Positions 1 to 8,757 of a DNA stretch of 64,000 nucleotides are shown here, in pieces. Both the position numbers and the translations under genes were made by a program. Source of the DNA: Porphyromonadaceae bacterium UBA4262 (lineage in GTDB: Bacteria > Bacteroidota > Bacteroidia > Bacteroidales > Muribaculaceae). The stretch is from contig DGWI01000018.1 in assembly GCA_002396085.1 (NCBI GenBank), forward strand, positions 1-64,000. Direction: 5' to 3'. A model generated the notes under the pieces. That model did not search any database and had not been told where the DNA came from. It saw only the letters and a list, made by a program, of their open reading frames with translations. The number at the start of each line of letters is the position of its first letter. Positions within the stretch are counted from its first letter, which is position 1.

Positions 1-976
1 GACCTTCCCGAAATCCGAACTTGTGAACCACTGCAAGGTCACTTTCCATAACCGTTATGGAATTGAGCTGGCGGCGGATATGTATGTGCCTGGCTCCTTC
101 GCTGGCGCTCAGTGTGGCAAGTTGCCCGCGATTGCGGTGAGCGGTCCTTTCGGTGCCGTAAAGGAGCAGAGCAGCGGCCTTTATGCGCAGCATATGGCCG
201 AGCGGGGCTTCGTTGCCATTGCCTTTGATCCTTCATTTACCGGCGAGAGCGGGGGAGAGCCCCGGAGGATGGCCTCACCGGACATAAACACCGAGGATTT
301 CCTTGCCGCCGTCGATTTCCTTTCCAACTGCGACCTGGTGGATCCGGAACGGATCGGCATAATCGGAATCTGCGGCTTCGGCGGAATGGCAGTAAATGCG
401 GCGGCGCTCGATCCCCGCATCAAGGCTACAGTGGCATCTACAATGTACGATATGAGCAAGGTGAATGTCGAAGGGTATTTTGCCTCCGAAGATACACCGG
501 CTCAGCGTATGGAGAAGCGCAAGGCCCTTGCCGCGCAGCGTACTGAGGACTATAAGAACGGGACTTATAAGCGTGCGGGCGGCGTCATCGACCCTCTGCC
601 CGAGGATGCTCCTTGGTTTGTCAAGGACTATCACGCCTACTACAAGACCAAACGCGGTTACCACGAGCGCAGCGGCAACTCGACCGACGGCTGGAATGTC
701 ATCGGGTGCCAGTCGTTCATGAACCAGCCGCTGCTAGCGTGGGCCAATGAGATTGAGAGCCCTGTGCTGCTCATCCACGGCGAGAAGGCTCACAGCCGCT
801 ACTTCAGCGAGTATGCCTTTGAGAAGATGACTGGAGTGCACGTTGAGGGCGAGAGCAAGGTCGTGGGCAACAAGGAGTTGCTCATCATCCCCGGCGCCTC
901 GCACGTCGACCTCTATGATGACGTGGCTGGAGTGATCCCCTACGCCCGCATCGCCGAGTTCTTCGGCAAGATGTAA
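1..976 (+). CDS. alpha/beta hydrolase, dienelactone hydrolase-like (5' partial)
   Basis: Seen: the frame is open from the window edge. A GTG at 23 could start it, but the codons before it read TFPKSEL, which fits the usual leader of this family, so the true start is probably outside the window. About 317 residues are visible. The nucleophile elbow reads GICGFGG (Cys about residue 117 counted from the GTG), i.e. Cys where most hydrolases have Ser, as in dienelactone hydrolases. A late GASHVDLYDD supplies the likely catalytic His, and LLIHGEKAHS precedes it. No signal peptide is visible in the part present. Substrate unknown; relatives are annotated as general alpha/beta hydrolases of the YcjY type. 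The gene converges on the next one across a shared terminator. Confidence 0.8.
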   Translation, partial: TFPKSELVNHCKVTFHNRYGIELAADMYVPGSFAGAQCGKLPAIAVSGPFGAVKEQSSGLYAQHMAERGFVAIAFDPSFTGESGGEPRRMASPDINTEDFLAAVDFLSNCDLVDPERIGIIGICGFGGMAVNAAALDPRIKATVASTMYDMSKVNVEGYFASEDTPAQRMEKRKALAAQRTEDYKNGTYKRAGGVIDPLPEDAPWFVKDYHAYYKTKRGYHERSGNSTDGWNVIGCQSFMNQPLLAWANEIESPVLLIHGEKAHSRYFSEYAFEKMTGVHVEGESKVVGNKELLIIPGASHVDLYDDVAGVIPYARIAEFFGKM

Positions 977-1002
977 GCCCCAGGCTACCAGAATCCCTAC
1001 AA

Positions 1003-1046
1003 AAATCCGCCAAATCCACTCATTTTTGAGCCGATTTGGCGGATTT
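1003..1046. terminator. Bidirectional intrinsic terminator
   Basis: A perfect 14-bp inverted repeat (1003-1016 with 1033-1046, core AATCCGCCAAAT) has a 16-nt loop, with A-rich sequence before it. It lies between the converging hydrolase and leucine-rich repeat genes and can serve both. Confidence 0.75.
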
Positions 1047-1096
1047 ATTCGTGTCGGAATATTCCGGAAATCTCTTGGCAATCCGAACCAGCTTTA

Positions 1097-3988
1097 CTAA
1101 TTGCTAGAGCCCACCTTTAATCGTTTTCTTCCATTCTCTATGATAATGCCGCAATAGTCATCTCCGACAGGCCTGCCCATCAGATTGAAACGCTTTACTC
1201 TGCCCGTATATGTTGCCGCATCGCTCTCTGCTTCCTCTACTGCAGCATCCTCAAGTGGCAGAATCTGGTAAAACTGACTCCAGTTGCCATCATTCTTGTA
1301 CAGAGCGAGAGATGATGCAGGCACAAACAGCGTAGCCTTGGCATAACCACCATCGAAGCAATCAGACGAAGCCATTTCTGGTGGAGTTAAAGCCTTGCAC
1401 ACAACCGACTGTAATGAGTTCTCAAGGTTCTGTGTTGCAAAAGCCAACTTCCCAATTGTCTTAACCCCTTTTCCAATAGAAATCGAACGCAACTTCGAAT
1501 TCGCTATGAAAGCGTTATCCCCTATAGCCTCAACCTCATCAGGAATCGTGACATGAATTAAGCCCGTGTACATGAAAGCAAGGTTGCCAATTGAAGTCAA
1601 CGACAACGGCAAAGACACCTCCTGGAGTTGAGAACACCCAGCGAACACTGCTGTGCCTATGGTCTTAATATTCTCAGGAATAACAATGCTATTTAACCTT
1701 TCATTCATCAGGAATGCCGAATCGGCAATCTCAACAACCGATGATGGTATGATTGAAGATCCACAACCCGCCAAAAGACGATTGGTCGCAGTTTCAATCA
1801 ATGCATTGCAATTATCGCGTGAATCGTAGTAGGGATTGCCATCTTCGACCGATATCGAGTTGAGCTTAGGTGTATTCTGTAACGCCTGTTGCGCAATCGA
1901 GACTGACTTGGGGAAGTGGATTGTTTCTAAAATGGACAGGTAGAAAGCCCCTTTGCCGATTGTATCAATACCATTGCCCAAGACGACTCGTTTAGCATGA
2001 CATAAATAGAAAGCAAAATCCTCGATGCATCGGATTGAATTAGGAAGCTTTACATCGCTACAGGTTGAAAGGGCAAAAGCCATTGACGCAACACGAGATA
2101 CAACATACTCCTTACCGCAATAGTTAACTCTTTCTGGAACAGAGACAGTACCACTATATGAAGCATAATAAACATCACTAGCAGGAGCGACACTCACGGT
2201 CTCACCATCATCATTGATGCGGTAATAAATATTACCTGACCTAAAATCATAACAGTTGGCTTTATAATTGGCAAAACGAGACCAATACTCATCTGTGCGA
2301 TACCTATCCACAGAGGAATAGAGTACTTCCACTTTTGTTTTAGCGTAATGCTTGGCATCGAATACAGTGCTGTCACACAGCAGCGGCGGATTCTCGTTAT
2401 AGCATGAGATTCCGACGTCTCCAGTCAATACGTGACCGGCAAGCGAGGTGCCCGTGAAAGCATGACTGCCCACCGTTATGGACGGTGACTGAAAACTCAC
2501 CATTTTTAGGCCAGAGCAACCTGCGAAAGCGTATGATCCAATCTCGGTAACCTCCGGCGGTATCTCAATGTAGTGAAGACGCGTGCAGCCCTCAAAGGCA
2601 TTTGAGCCAATCTCGGTCAGACGCCTTGACGACATGTCAAGTGTCTCGACAAACCTTAGTCCAGTACAGCCCTTGAATGCATTTGTTCCTATTCGCTTAA
2701 TCTTTGATACAAACCCCTCAAGAACAGTGAGTTTAGTTGAGTTTCTGAATGCATTATCACCGATTTCAGTAACCCAATACTTTTTTCCCGCGAAGTTAAC
2801 AAACTCAGGAATCCTGACACCCACTTTGCGATACTGCGAATAATTGCTCCAGAGATCCATCCACATATCTATGTCCTGATCAGTGCCTACATAATTGCCA
2901 TTATACGAAGCATAGGATTCATCCTTATAGGTTATGCTCACTTCATCGTCCGAGATGATGCGATAATAGATGGGTTCACGCCCCTCAGTAACTGCAAAAT
3001 CATAGTTCAACCTGATGATGTTGGCAAAGTCGCGCCACCCTAAAGCCTGTTGATAACGAGCGTGGGCCGAATAGGGCACGAGCAGTTCTACATCCGACAG
3101 TTGCCTTTCGCTAAGTCCCAGTGTCTCGTCAACTGTAGGTGGAATCATCGTGCCACATACAATCGCCTCCATACGGTCACAACGCGCAAAAACATTTCTA
3201 GCAAAAGTAGCGACACAACCTGCACAGACATTCACGGTATCGAGCTGGCCGCAATCACTGAAAGCCTCTTGTCCAATATCGTCTAAGCGAGAGGTAATTG
3301 TCACTGATGACAAGCCCGTATGACTGAATGCTTGAGTGCCGATTGTCTTTACATTCGTCAGTTCAATGTGCTCTAATGCCGTACAACCCACAAAAGCCTC
3401 ACTGCCAATATTGGTGATATTGTTGCTAAAACAAAGCGAGGTCAAGCCTGAACATCCTTTAAACATCCCTTCGGGTATCATCGAGATATCCTCTTGCAGT
3501 TCAAACGACTGAATGCCTATGCAATCTTTGAAAATGTCCCGACCAAACATGTTAACTTGCCCGGGAATCGTGACATGGGTCAACGCCGCACATCCTTCAA
3601 AGGCATTGTCCCCGATACTGCGCAGAGATGTCGGGAAGTCCAGTGAGGACATTCCAGAGCAATTCTGAAATGCGCAACTGTCAATCGAACCGATAGTGCT
3701 AGGCAGTGATACAGACTTAAGATCAGGACAATCCTTGAATGCGCATGGTCCCACCTGTACAACATCGAGATAAGAACTGACCGTAGGCCTAATTGTAATT
3801 AACACTTTTTCTGGGATGGTCACAGCACCAACATAAGAGTTCCCGGTTGAGTCACAGAAAGTCACGCTCAAGCAAGCCTTGCCTCCTTGATTGATCAAAT
3901 TATAGTAGATATTGTCAACTTCATAGCGATAAGCGCTTGACGTTAATGCTGCCGACAGCACAAGTAAGGTAATCAGTAATCGTCTCAT
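1097..3988 (-). CDS. BspA-like leucine-rich repeat (LRR_5) surface protein
   Basis: 963 residues. A signal peptide (MRRLLITLLVLSAALTSSAY) is followed by many about 23-residue repeats of the type IGxxAFxxCxxLxxVxIP, the LRR_5/BspA pattern. The repeats fall in three blocks, each opened by a segment with a (Y/I)YYRI motif and an ASYxGxV-type strand (near residues 20, 340 and 590). The last about 35 residues (FNLMGRPVGDDYCGIIIENG, then basic KRLKV) resemble the C-terminal sorting-type domains of Bacteroidales secreted proteins. Known for the family: cell-surface proteins that bind host matrix or other bacteria. Inference: surface-exposed, possibly exported by the T9SS whose PorV is encoded at the far end of the window. 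The ligand cannot be read from sequence. It stands alone on its strand. Confidence 0.85.
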   Translation of the reverse strand: MRRLLITLLVLSAALTSSAYRYEVDNIYYNLINQGGKACLSVTFCDSTGNSYVGAVTIPEKVLITIRPTVSSYLDVVQVGPCAFKDCPDLKSVSLPSTIGSIDSCAFQNCSGMSSLDFPTSLRSIGDNAFEGCAALTHVTIPGQVNMFGRDIFKDCIGIQSFELQEDISMIPEGMFKGCSGLTSLCFSNNITNIGSEAFVGCTALEHIELTNVKTIGTQAFSHTGLSSVTITSRLDDIGQEAFSDCGQLDTVNVCAGCVATFARNVFARCDRMEAIVCGTMIPPTVDETLGLSERQLSDVELLVPYSAHARYQQALGWRDFANIIRLNYDFAVTEGREPIYYRIISDDEVSITYKDESYASYNGNYVGTDQDIDMWMDLWSNYSQYRKVGVRIPEFVNFAGKKYWVTEIGDNAFRNSTKLTVLEGFVSKIKRIGTNAFKGCTGLRFVETLDMSSRRLTEIGSNAFEGCTRLHYIEIPPEVTEIGSYAFAGCSGLKMVSFQSPSITVGSHAFTGTSLAGHVLTGDVGISCYNENPPLLCDSTVFDAKHYAKTKVEVLYSSVDRYRTDEYWSRFANYKANCYDFRSGNIYYRINDDGETVSVAPASDVYYASYSGTVSVPERVNYCGKEYVVSRVASMAFALSTCSDVKLPNSIRCIEDFAFYLCHAKRVVLGNGIDTIGKGAFYLSILETIHFPKSVSIAQQALQNTPKLNSISVEDGNPYYDSRDNCNALIETATNRLLAGCGSSIIPSSVVEIADSAFLMNERLNSIVIPENIKTIGTAVFAGCSQLQEVSLPLSLTSIGNLAFMYTGLIHVTIPDEVEAIGDNAFIANSKLRSISIGKGVKTIGKLAFATQNLENSLQSVVCKALTPPEMASSDCFDGGYAKATLFVPASSLALYKNDGNWSQFYQILPLEDAAVEEAESDAATYTGRVKRFNLMGRPVGDDYCGIIIENGRKRLKVGSSN

Positions 3989-4393
3989 ATATCTTTAACG
4001 TGAGTTTGATGAATATTAATTTAGGTAGAGATTAAGAAATTAGCGATATTTTTAGCTATATTGTAGTGCAAAAAACAGAATTAAAAAAACACCGCTATGT
4101 TCCCCTCATGACAAAAATAGTGAAATAATGTTAGTTGTGCAATTCTTCTGCGCATATTTAACGCTTATTAACAGAATCCATTGACGCAATTAACGCCAAG
4201 ACATCTGTGATGGTAAAACGGACTGCTGTTCAACATCTTCGAGGTTGTTATTTAGCGTGACAAAAGAACCATCCCCGTGGCACAGTCCCCGTGGCACACC
4301 GTTTTGCCCGATTTTATTATTCCGCCAACAAGTTAATAATAGCAGTACCGGGTATAGAGACTGTACTCTCGCAACAATTACGCAAAATTATCA
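3989..4393. other. Intergenic region with a terminal-repeat-like motif
   Basis: AT-rich, no convincing gene. At 3997-4016, just upstream of the leucine-rich repeat gene, AACGTGAGTTTGATGAATAT differs by one base from the terminal repeat of the 436-bp elements at 36.9 and 41.5 kb. At 4272-4301 the phrase CCCCGTGGCACA occurs twice almost back to back. No RNA gene was recognised. Confidence 0.5.
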
Positions 4394-4936
4394 TCATTGG
4401 GGATGCTCGGCGAAGTAGCGCCACAGGGGGGCAGCCATGAGGGCCTGCAGCATCTGGTTGTTGGACAGGAGGTCGTGGACTTGCTGGCGGGTCATGAGCA
4501 AGACCTCGATGTCCTCGGTGGGTTCGAGGGCTTGATCGGCAACGCGCTCCACCCCCTCGGCCAGAAAGCAGTGGGTGATGTTGTCGCAAATGCTGGGATT
4601 CTGGCCGATGGTCATGATCTCTCGCCAAGTGCCGCCACCGTAGCCAGTCTCCTCGAGCAGTTCGCGCCGTGCGCTCTGCTCGGGCGTCTCGCCCTGCTCA
4701 CTAACTCCAGCGCACAACTCGATGAGCACCTCGTCCATGGCATGCCTGTACTGGCGTATCATGACAAACATACCGTCGCGGGTGATGGCGATGATATTAA
4801 CCCAGTCGGGGTACTCGAGCACATAATGCTCGGGGTGAATCACACCACTGGGCAGTTGCACACGGTCGACTCGCGCCGTGAGCCAGGGCCGCTGAATGAT
4901 GTAGCGACTATCGAGGGTTTTCCACTTCTTGATCAT
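4394..4936 (-). CDS. Nudix hydrolase, ADP-ribose pyrophosphatase-like
   Basis: About 180 residues. A textbook Nudix box is present: G-x5-E-x7-REL-x-EE-x-G-Y (GVSEQGE... RRELLEETGY, about residues 90-112). It is preceded by the strand WVNIIAITRDGMFVMIRQYR typical of ADP-ribose/NDP-sugar pyrophosphatases. The likely reaction is cleavage of ADP-ribose or a related nucleoside diphosphate derivative. Start: the frame runs 14 codons further upstream, but those encode ILNFQFSILNS, which is translated heptamer repeat, so the ATG at 4936 (MIKKW) is chosen. It lies 68 bp downstream of the NusG-like gene on the same strand, probably in the same transcription unit. Exact substrate not determinable. Confidence 0.88.
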   Translation of the reverse strand: MIKKWKTLDSRYIIQRPWLTARVDRVQLPSGVIHPEHYVLEYPDWVNIIAITRDGMFVMIRQYRHAMDEVLIELCAGVSEQGETPEQSARRELLEETGYGGGTWREIMTIGQNPSICDNITHCFLAEGVERVADQALEPTEDIEVLLMTRQQVHDLLSNNQMLQALMAAPLWRYFAEHPQ

Positions 4937-4943
4937 CCTGAAT

Positions 4944-4978
4944 GAATTGAGAATTGAAAATTGAAAATTGAGAATCAA
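4944..4978. repeat. Heptamer array upstream of the Nudix gene
   Basis: Five units of 7 bp, (G/A)AATTGA on the plus strand. They start 7 nt upstream of the Nudix start codon and read TCAATTC on its coding strand. Confidence 0.85.
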
Positions 4979-5004
4979 GCCCTGTTGCTCTACTGCCAGT
5001 CAGG

Positions 5005-5565
5005 TCAGGAATCCAACTTCTGGAGCAGCGAGGGATGAATGTAGGTTGTAGCAACGGCTACCACACCCTCAATCTCGACCACCACACGACGGTCGCCCTT
5101 GAGCCGAACGAAGACGCCCTCGGCCCCCTCGAAGGGGCCACCCAGGATGCGCACCCGATCGCCCTTGCTGAAGTCGCCCGGGTCGGGGTTAAGGTAGATG
5201 AGTTGCTCGTCGTAGGTGCCAGCCACAGCAATGAAGCTCTCCATCTGTTGCTGCGGCACGGTGACAGGCACACGCCGGTTGGTGGCCAAGTCGGTGCGCA
5301 TGATGTAGCGTATGGGCAGCGAGGTGGTCTCTTTGTACTCCCGCATGCGACTTGGCTCAATGTAGACAAAGATGAGATTATGCACCGATGGCACCAGGCG
5401 CTTGACCAGCCTGCCATTGCGCACCTGTGCCTTGTATTGCATGGGCACAAAGTTGCGGATGCCACGTTCGTCAAGGTCAACTTTGACCTTCATCTCGCGG
5501 TTATAAGTCACCCTGAGTGCATACCACAATGGCTGCTCTGCTATATGTTCTTGAGGTTGTGTCAT
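5005..5565 (-). CDS. NusG/UpxY-family transcription antitermination protein
   Basis: 186 residues. An N-terminal NGN-type domain (about 10-115, PLWYALRVTYNREMKV) is followed by a KOW motif (about 130-160, GDRVRILGGPFEGAEGVFV). This is the architecture of UpxY and other specialised NusG paralogues, which bind RNA polymerase and promote read-through of particular long operons, in Bacteroides mostly capsule loci. Its ATG overlaps the stop of the cardiolipin synthase gene (ATGA), indicating translational coupling. Odd: no polysaccharide genes lie nearby, so its target is not evident. Housekeeping NusG is less likely, since no secE or rplK/rplA neighbours are present. Confidence 0.8.
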   Translation of the reverse strand: MTQPQEHIAEQPLWYALRVTYNREMKVKVDLDERGIRNFVPMQYKAQVRNGRLVKRLVPSVHNLIFVYIEPSRMREYKETTSLPIRYIMRTDLATNRRVPVTVPQQQMESFIAVAGTYDEQLIYLNPDPGDFSKGDRVRILGGPFEGAEGVFVRLKGDRRVVVEIEGVVAVATTYIHPSLLQKLDS

Positions 5566-7103
5566 AGGATGGGACTGAGCAGTCGTGCCAGCGACTCAAA
5601 TGCCTTGGTGATGATGGGTCGACGCCGCCAGTGACTGAAGATGATGCGCGTGCACTGTCGCTGATCCTCAGCAAAGATAGCCCTCATTCGCCGGTTAAAC
5701 TCTCGACTATAAATCAATGCATTGCACTCGAAGTTATGCTCAAATGACCGAAAATCAAAATTAGTGCTGCCTGTGGTGACAAACTCATCGTCAATGAGCA
5801 CAAGTTTGCTGTGCAACATGGTTGGCTCATAGAAGTAGACTTTGATGCCCGACAGCAGGCACTCCTTGATGTAACTGCCCGATGCCAACTTCAGCAAGCG
5901 GCTGTCGGGGTTGCGCGGTATCATCAGCCGCACATCCACCCCCGCCAGGGCGGCACTCTGCAAGGCTTTGAGCAACGCATCACTGGGCAGGAAATAGGGT
6001 GTCTGGATAAACACCGTGTGCTTGGCCAACGTGATGGCCTTGATAAACACCATCGAGATGTTGCTCCACTGGTCGGTGGGACCACTGGGCACAATCTGCA
6101 CCCCCTCTGTGGCCGTGACATCAGGCTCGCCGACCGTAGGAATCGTCTCGGCCAGCAGTGTGCGGCTCATATAGTTCCAATCAACAGCAAACGAATACTG
6201 CAATGCAACCACTGCCGGGCCTGTAATGCGCAGGTGGGTATCGCGCCAGGCAGGTTTGCCCTTGTCACCTGTCACATATCGGTCGGCAATGTTCATGCCG
6301 CCAATGTATCCGATGCGCCCGTCAATAACCACCACCTTGCGGTGATTGCGCCAGTTCAGACGATTGGCAAGTTTGGGAATAGTTAGTTGGAGGAACGGAT
6401 GAGCCTCGACACCCTCGCGCCTCATACGCTTGAAAAAAGCAGCATCAATGGTGAACGACCCCACATGGTCGTACATAATGCGCACCTTCACCCCTTGCTT
6501 CGCCTTGCGAATGAGAATATCGCGTATCTCTCGTCCTATATGGTCATTCTCATAAATGTAATACTGCAAGTGAATGTGATCGGTAGCCGCTTCCAAGTCC
6601 CGCTTGAGGGCATCAAATTTGTCAATTCCCCTGGTAAAGACTTGGATATCATTACCCGTGAAATATTGTGCTCCTGTAAGGTGGTTCACAAGCCTGACCT
6701 TCTGCTTCGACTCATCGCTCAGAGGCAAGCGATCGATATTCAAACTGGGTCGCGCACTCAGCGTTGCCGCCGCCAACTTCTTGCGGCTCTTGCGCGAGAT
6801 GAGCCTCAGTCCCTTGATGCTACGTCCAAAGAAGATGTATAATACTAGCCCTAGCACCGGCAAAAGGATGAGAACCGTAACCCAAGCCAATGACTTAACA
6901 GGATTACGGTTCTCACCGATAATGACGATAATTGATGCCACAATGCTCACTACATAGAGCCATTTGAGCATATCAAGGGCAAAATCTGCATACGGTGTGA
7001 GTGATGACGCAAGGGCAAGCAACATGAGCTGACAGAGGTTGAGGCCTACTAATGCAAGGTCAATGAACCACCACCTTGCGTGACCATTGGTTACACTTGA
7101 CAA
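5562..7103 (-). CDS. cls: Cardiolipin synthase (phospholipase D family)
   Basis: Up to 513 residues. Two N-terminal membrane segments (about 10-55 and 70-92, the second ending YIFFGRS) precede two phospholipase D motifs. The first is NHRKVVVIDG...GGMNIADRY (about 250), the second LHSKLVLIDD...GSTNFDFRSF (about 437). Known role: condenses two phosphatidylglycerols (or PG and another phospholipid) to cardiolipin at the inner membrane. Start uncertain: the ATG at 7103 makes the gene overlap the upstream reading frame by 44 bp, while ATG 7025 (MLLALASS) avoids this. The stop overlaps the start of the NusG-like gene. Confidence 0.9.
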   Translation of the reverse strand: MSSVTNGHARWWFIDLALVGLNLCQLMLLALASSLTPYADFALDMLKWLYVVSIVASIIVIIGENRNPVKSLAWVTVLILLPVLGLVLYIFFGRSIKGLRLISRKSRKKLAAATLSARPSLNIDRLPLSDESKQKVRLVNHLTGAQYFTGNDIQVFTRGIDKFDALKRDLEAATDHIHLQYYIYENDHIGREIRDILIRKAKQGVKVRIMYDHVGSFTIDAAFFKRMRREGVEAHPFLQLTIPKLANRLNWRNHRKVVVIDGRIGYIGGMNIADRYVTGDKGKPAWRDTHLRITGPAVVALQYSFAVDWNYMSRTLLAETIPTVGEPDVTATEGVQIVPSGPTDQWSNISMVFIKAITLAKHTVFIQTPYFLPSDALLKALQSAALAGVDVRLMIPRNPDSRLLKLASGSYIKECLLSGIKVYFYEPTMLHSKLVLIDDEFVTTGSTNFDFRSFEHNFECNALIYSREFNRRMRAIFAEDQRQCTRIIFSHWRRRPIITKAFESLARLLSPIL

Positions 7104-7371
7104 TGTAGAACCCGCGCGGCAACTCTATTGACACGTGAGACCCTGCCGAAACACGCACCACTTTGATTTGCTGCCCGGTGATAGAGTAAACACTGAACAC
7201 GGCATCGTCCGCTCCCGCCCTGAGCAAGATGCTACCTTGCTCACCGATTGCCGCAGGTGCTGTAGCAGCGACATGTTCAATGCGCTGGTCAGCAACGGCA
7301 GTCGGTGCAGTGATTCCTGCACACAATGCCAGCACTAGGCAAGTAAGCAATATGTGAGACATCCTTTTCAT
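7060..7371 (-). CDS. Small secreted protein: signal peptide plus sorting-type domain
   Basis: 103 residues from ATG 7371 (MKRMSHILL); an ATG at 7383 is possible but falls inside the promoter box. A signal peptide (to about TAVADQR) and a short linker lead directly to about 70 residues resembling a Bacteroidetes C-terminal secretion domain: GSILLRAG, VFSVYSITGQQIKVV, IELPRGFYIVKC, KVVV. Such domains normally sit at the end of a large cargo protein; here there is essentially no cargo. Function unknown. It overlaps the start of cls if cls begins at 7103, suggesting co-transcription. It could be the remnant of a larger gene or a genuine minimal protein. Confidence 0.6.
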   Translation of the reverse strand: MKRMSHILLTCLVLALCAGITAPTAVADQRIEHVAATAPAAIGEQGSILLRAGADDAVFSVYSITGQQIKVVRVSAGSHVSIELPRGFYIVKCNQWSRKVVVH

Positions 7372-7380
7372 TTCAATCGG

Positions 7381-7388
7381 CAAAGTTA
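7381..7388 (-). promoter_or_regulatory. Bacteroidetes -7 box
   Basis: TAACTTTG on the minus strand fits TAnnTTTG. It ends only 9 nt before ATG 7371, so the transcript would be nearly leaderless. TTTC about 19 nt upstream is a weak -33. Confidence 0.5.
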
Positions 7389-7402
7389 CGATAAAAATCT
7401 GA

Positions 7403-7430
7403 GAATTGAAAATTGAGAATCGAAAATCTA
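7403..7430. repeat. Heptamer array
   Basis: Four 7-bp units (GAATTGA, AAATTGA, GAATCGA, AAATCTA) lie just upstream of the promoter of the small secreted protein. Confidence 0.75.
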
Positions 7431-7507
7431 CCCTTTTGACTCAAAAAAATGCAAAATGTTTAGTCCAAATGGTGATTTTTTCTCTACAACCATCGCTTGC
7501 TTTGATT

Positions 7508-8734
7508 TCACTTCAGAGCCTGAATGAGCGCATCGGCCAGCAGCATGCCCTGCAATTCATAGCCTGCCTCCAACTGGTGAAGGTGATCGCCAGGGTTCAT
7601 CAGCCCGGCACCAACCCACTTGCTACATGCTCCTCGCCCACCAGCCACAGCATAAAGATCCCATGTGGCAATTTTGTGCTTGCGGCCATAGTCGAGGATG
7701 GTCTGCCTGACGACCTCGATATTAGAATTGGCGACATAACTGGAAACTGTCTTATAGACGGTCTTGTAGCGTGCCCTCTTGCGCTTGCCACCACCCACTT
7801 TGACCCTCTGAGCCACCTGCCGCGACGAACGCTTCTGATACTCCATGGGTGTGGTGAGCAAGAACTTGGCCTTAGGGTTGTGCTTGCGGATGTCGGTGAT
7901 GAGCCTCGTGATATAAGTCTCGATGCCGCTGGGGTTGCCCGAGGCTTCGTTAGTGCCCAGCGAGATGATGACCAATTGCGGCTGCAACACCTGCAATTGC
8001 TGCCCGAAGTCGGTCACCTTGCAGTAACTCTGGTAGGTAGCCCCATTGTTGCCAATCGAGTGCACCATGATGCCGCGCTTGTCATTGGACAGAATGGCTC
8101 CGTAGAAGTCGCTGGGACATGGCACGCCCATCGTGATGGTATCGGTCATTGCCTTGAGGCGGAACGATTGGGCCCAAGGCGAGAGTTCCCTCGCAAAGAG
8201 CACCTCGCCTGCCACACTGGCGGTCTCATATCCACCCTTGGGGGCATGGAGCAAGGTCACGCTAGAGAACTGGTCTCCATCGACTTTTGCCTTGACAAAC
8301 AACTCAGTATAGGCTGTGTCAAATCTCACTGCCACGCCTGTGAGCCCAATGTCGGTAGTCCAGTTTCGGCTCAAGATGCGCGAGTAGTCACGAACTCGGG
8401 TGCTCGACTTGAGCACATAGTCGGTCGGCTCGTTGGTCTTGGCCAGATAGAATGCGGGAATAAGCCCTCGCCCGCCATTTCCCCACGTGTTCTGCATGCG
8501 ATTGCGCACCTGTGCGGTCATGATGTCGGGCTGGATGTGACTGTCACCGATCTGGACCAGTTGGAATTTTCCATCAGTCCATGACTTGGGCGACTTGAGT
8601 GCCTTGCGCATGGCCGACCAGTCATCGCCATTAAGTTCAATGTGGTTGGCATCATTGTTGATAAAGTCAATTTCCTGTGCCAGCACAGGGAGCATCGTCA
8701 TCACAACGAGCAGTGATATCAATAATTTTTTCAA
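7508..8734 (-). CDS. Secreted SGNH/GDSL-family hydrolase
   Basis: 408 residues with a signal peptide ending VLAQ. SGNH blocks: LVQIGDSHIQPD (nucleophile Ser65), ISLGTNEASG (block III, GTNE in place of GxND), and GDHLHQLEAGY (Asp383, His386). Known for the family: esterase or acetylesterase action on carbohydrate or peptidoglycan O-acyl groups. The substrate here is unknown; a periplasmic or surface location is likely. The start is a TTG codon at 8734, giving MKKLLISLLV, an ideal signal-peptide start with no ATG nearby. It follows the helicase gene by 23 bp and is probably in its operon. Confidence 0.8.
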   Translation of the reverse strand: MKKLLISLLVVMTMLPVLAQEIDFINNDANHIELNGDDWSAMRKALKSPKSWTDGKFQLVQIGDSHIQPDIMTAQVRNRMQNTWGNGGRGLIPAFYLAKTNEPTDYVLKSSTRVRDYSRILSRNWTTDIGLTGVAVRFDTAYTELFVKAKVDGDQFSSVTLLHAPKGGYETASVAGEVLFARELSPWAQSFRLKAMTDTITMGVPCPSDFYGAILSNDKRGIMVHSIGNNGATYQSYCKVTDFGQQLQVLQPQLVIISLGTNEASGNPSGIETYITRLITDIRKHNPKAKFLLTTPMEYQKRSSRQVAQRVKVGGGKRKRARYKTVYKTVSSYVANSNIEVVRQTILDYGRKHKIATWDLYAVAGGRGACSKWVGAGLMNPGDHLHQLEAGYELQGMLLADALIQALK

Positions 8735-8757
8735 AACGGTTAATTATCTTTATTGAG

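Noticed and set aside
4272..4301. Duplicated CCCCGTGGCACA as part of an insertion sequence
   Set aside because: No ends, transposase or flanking duplication could be found; too short to assign.
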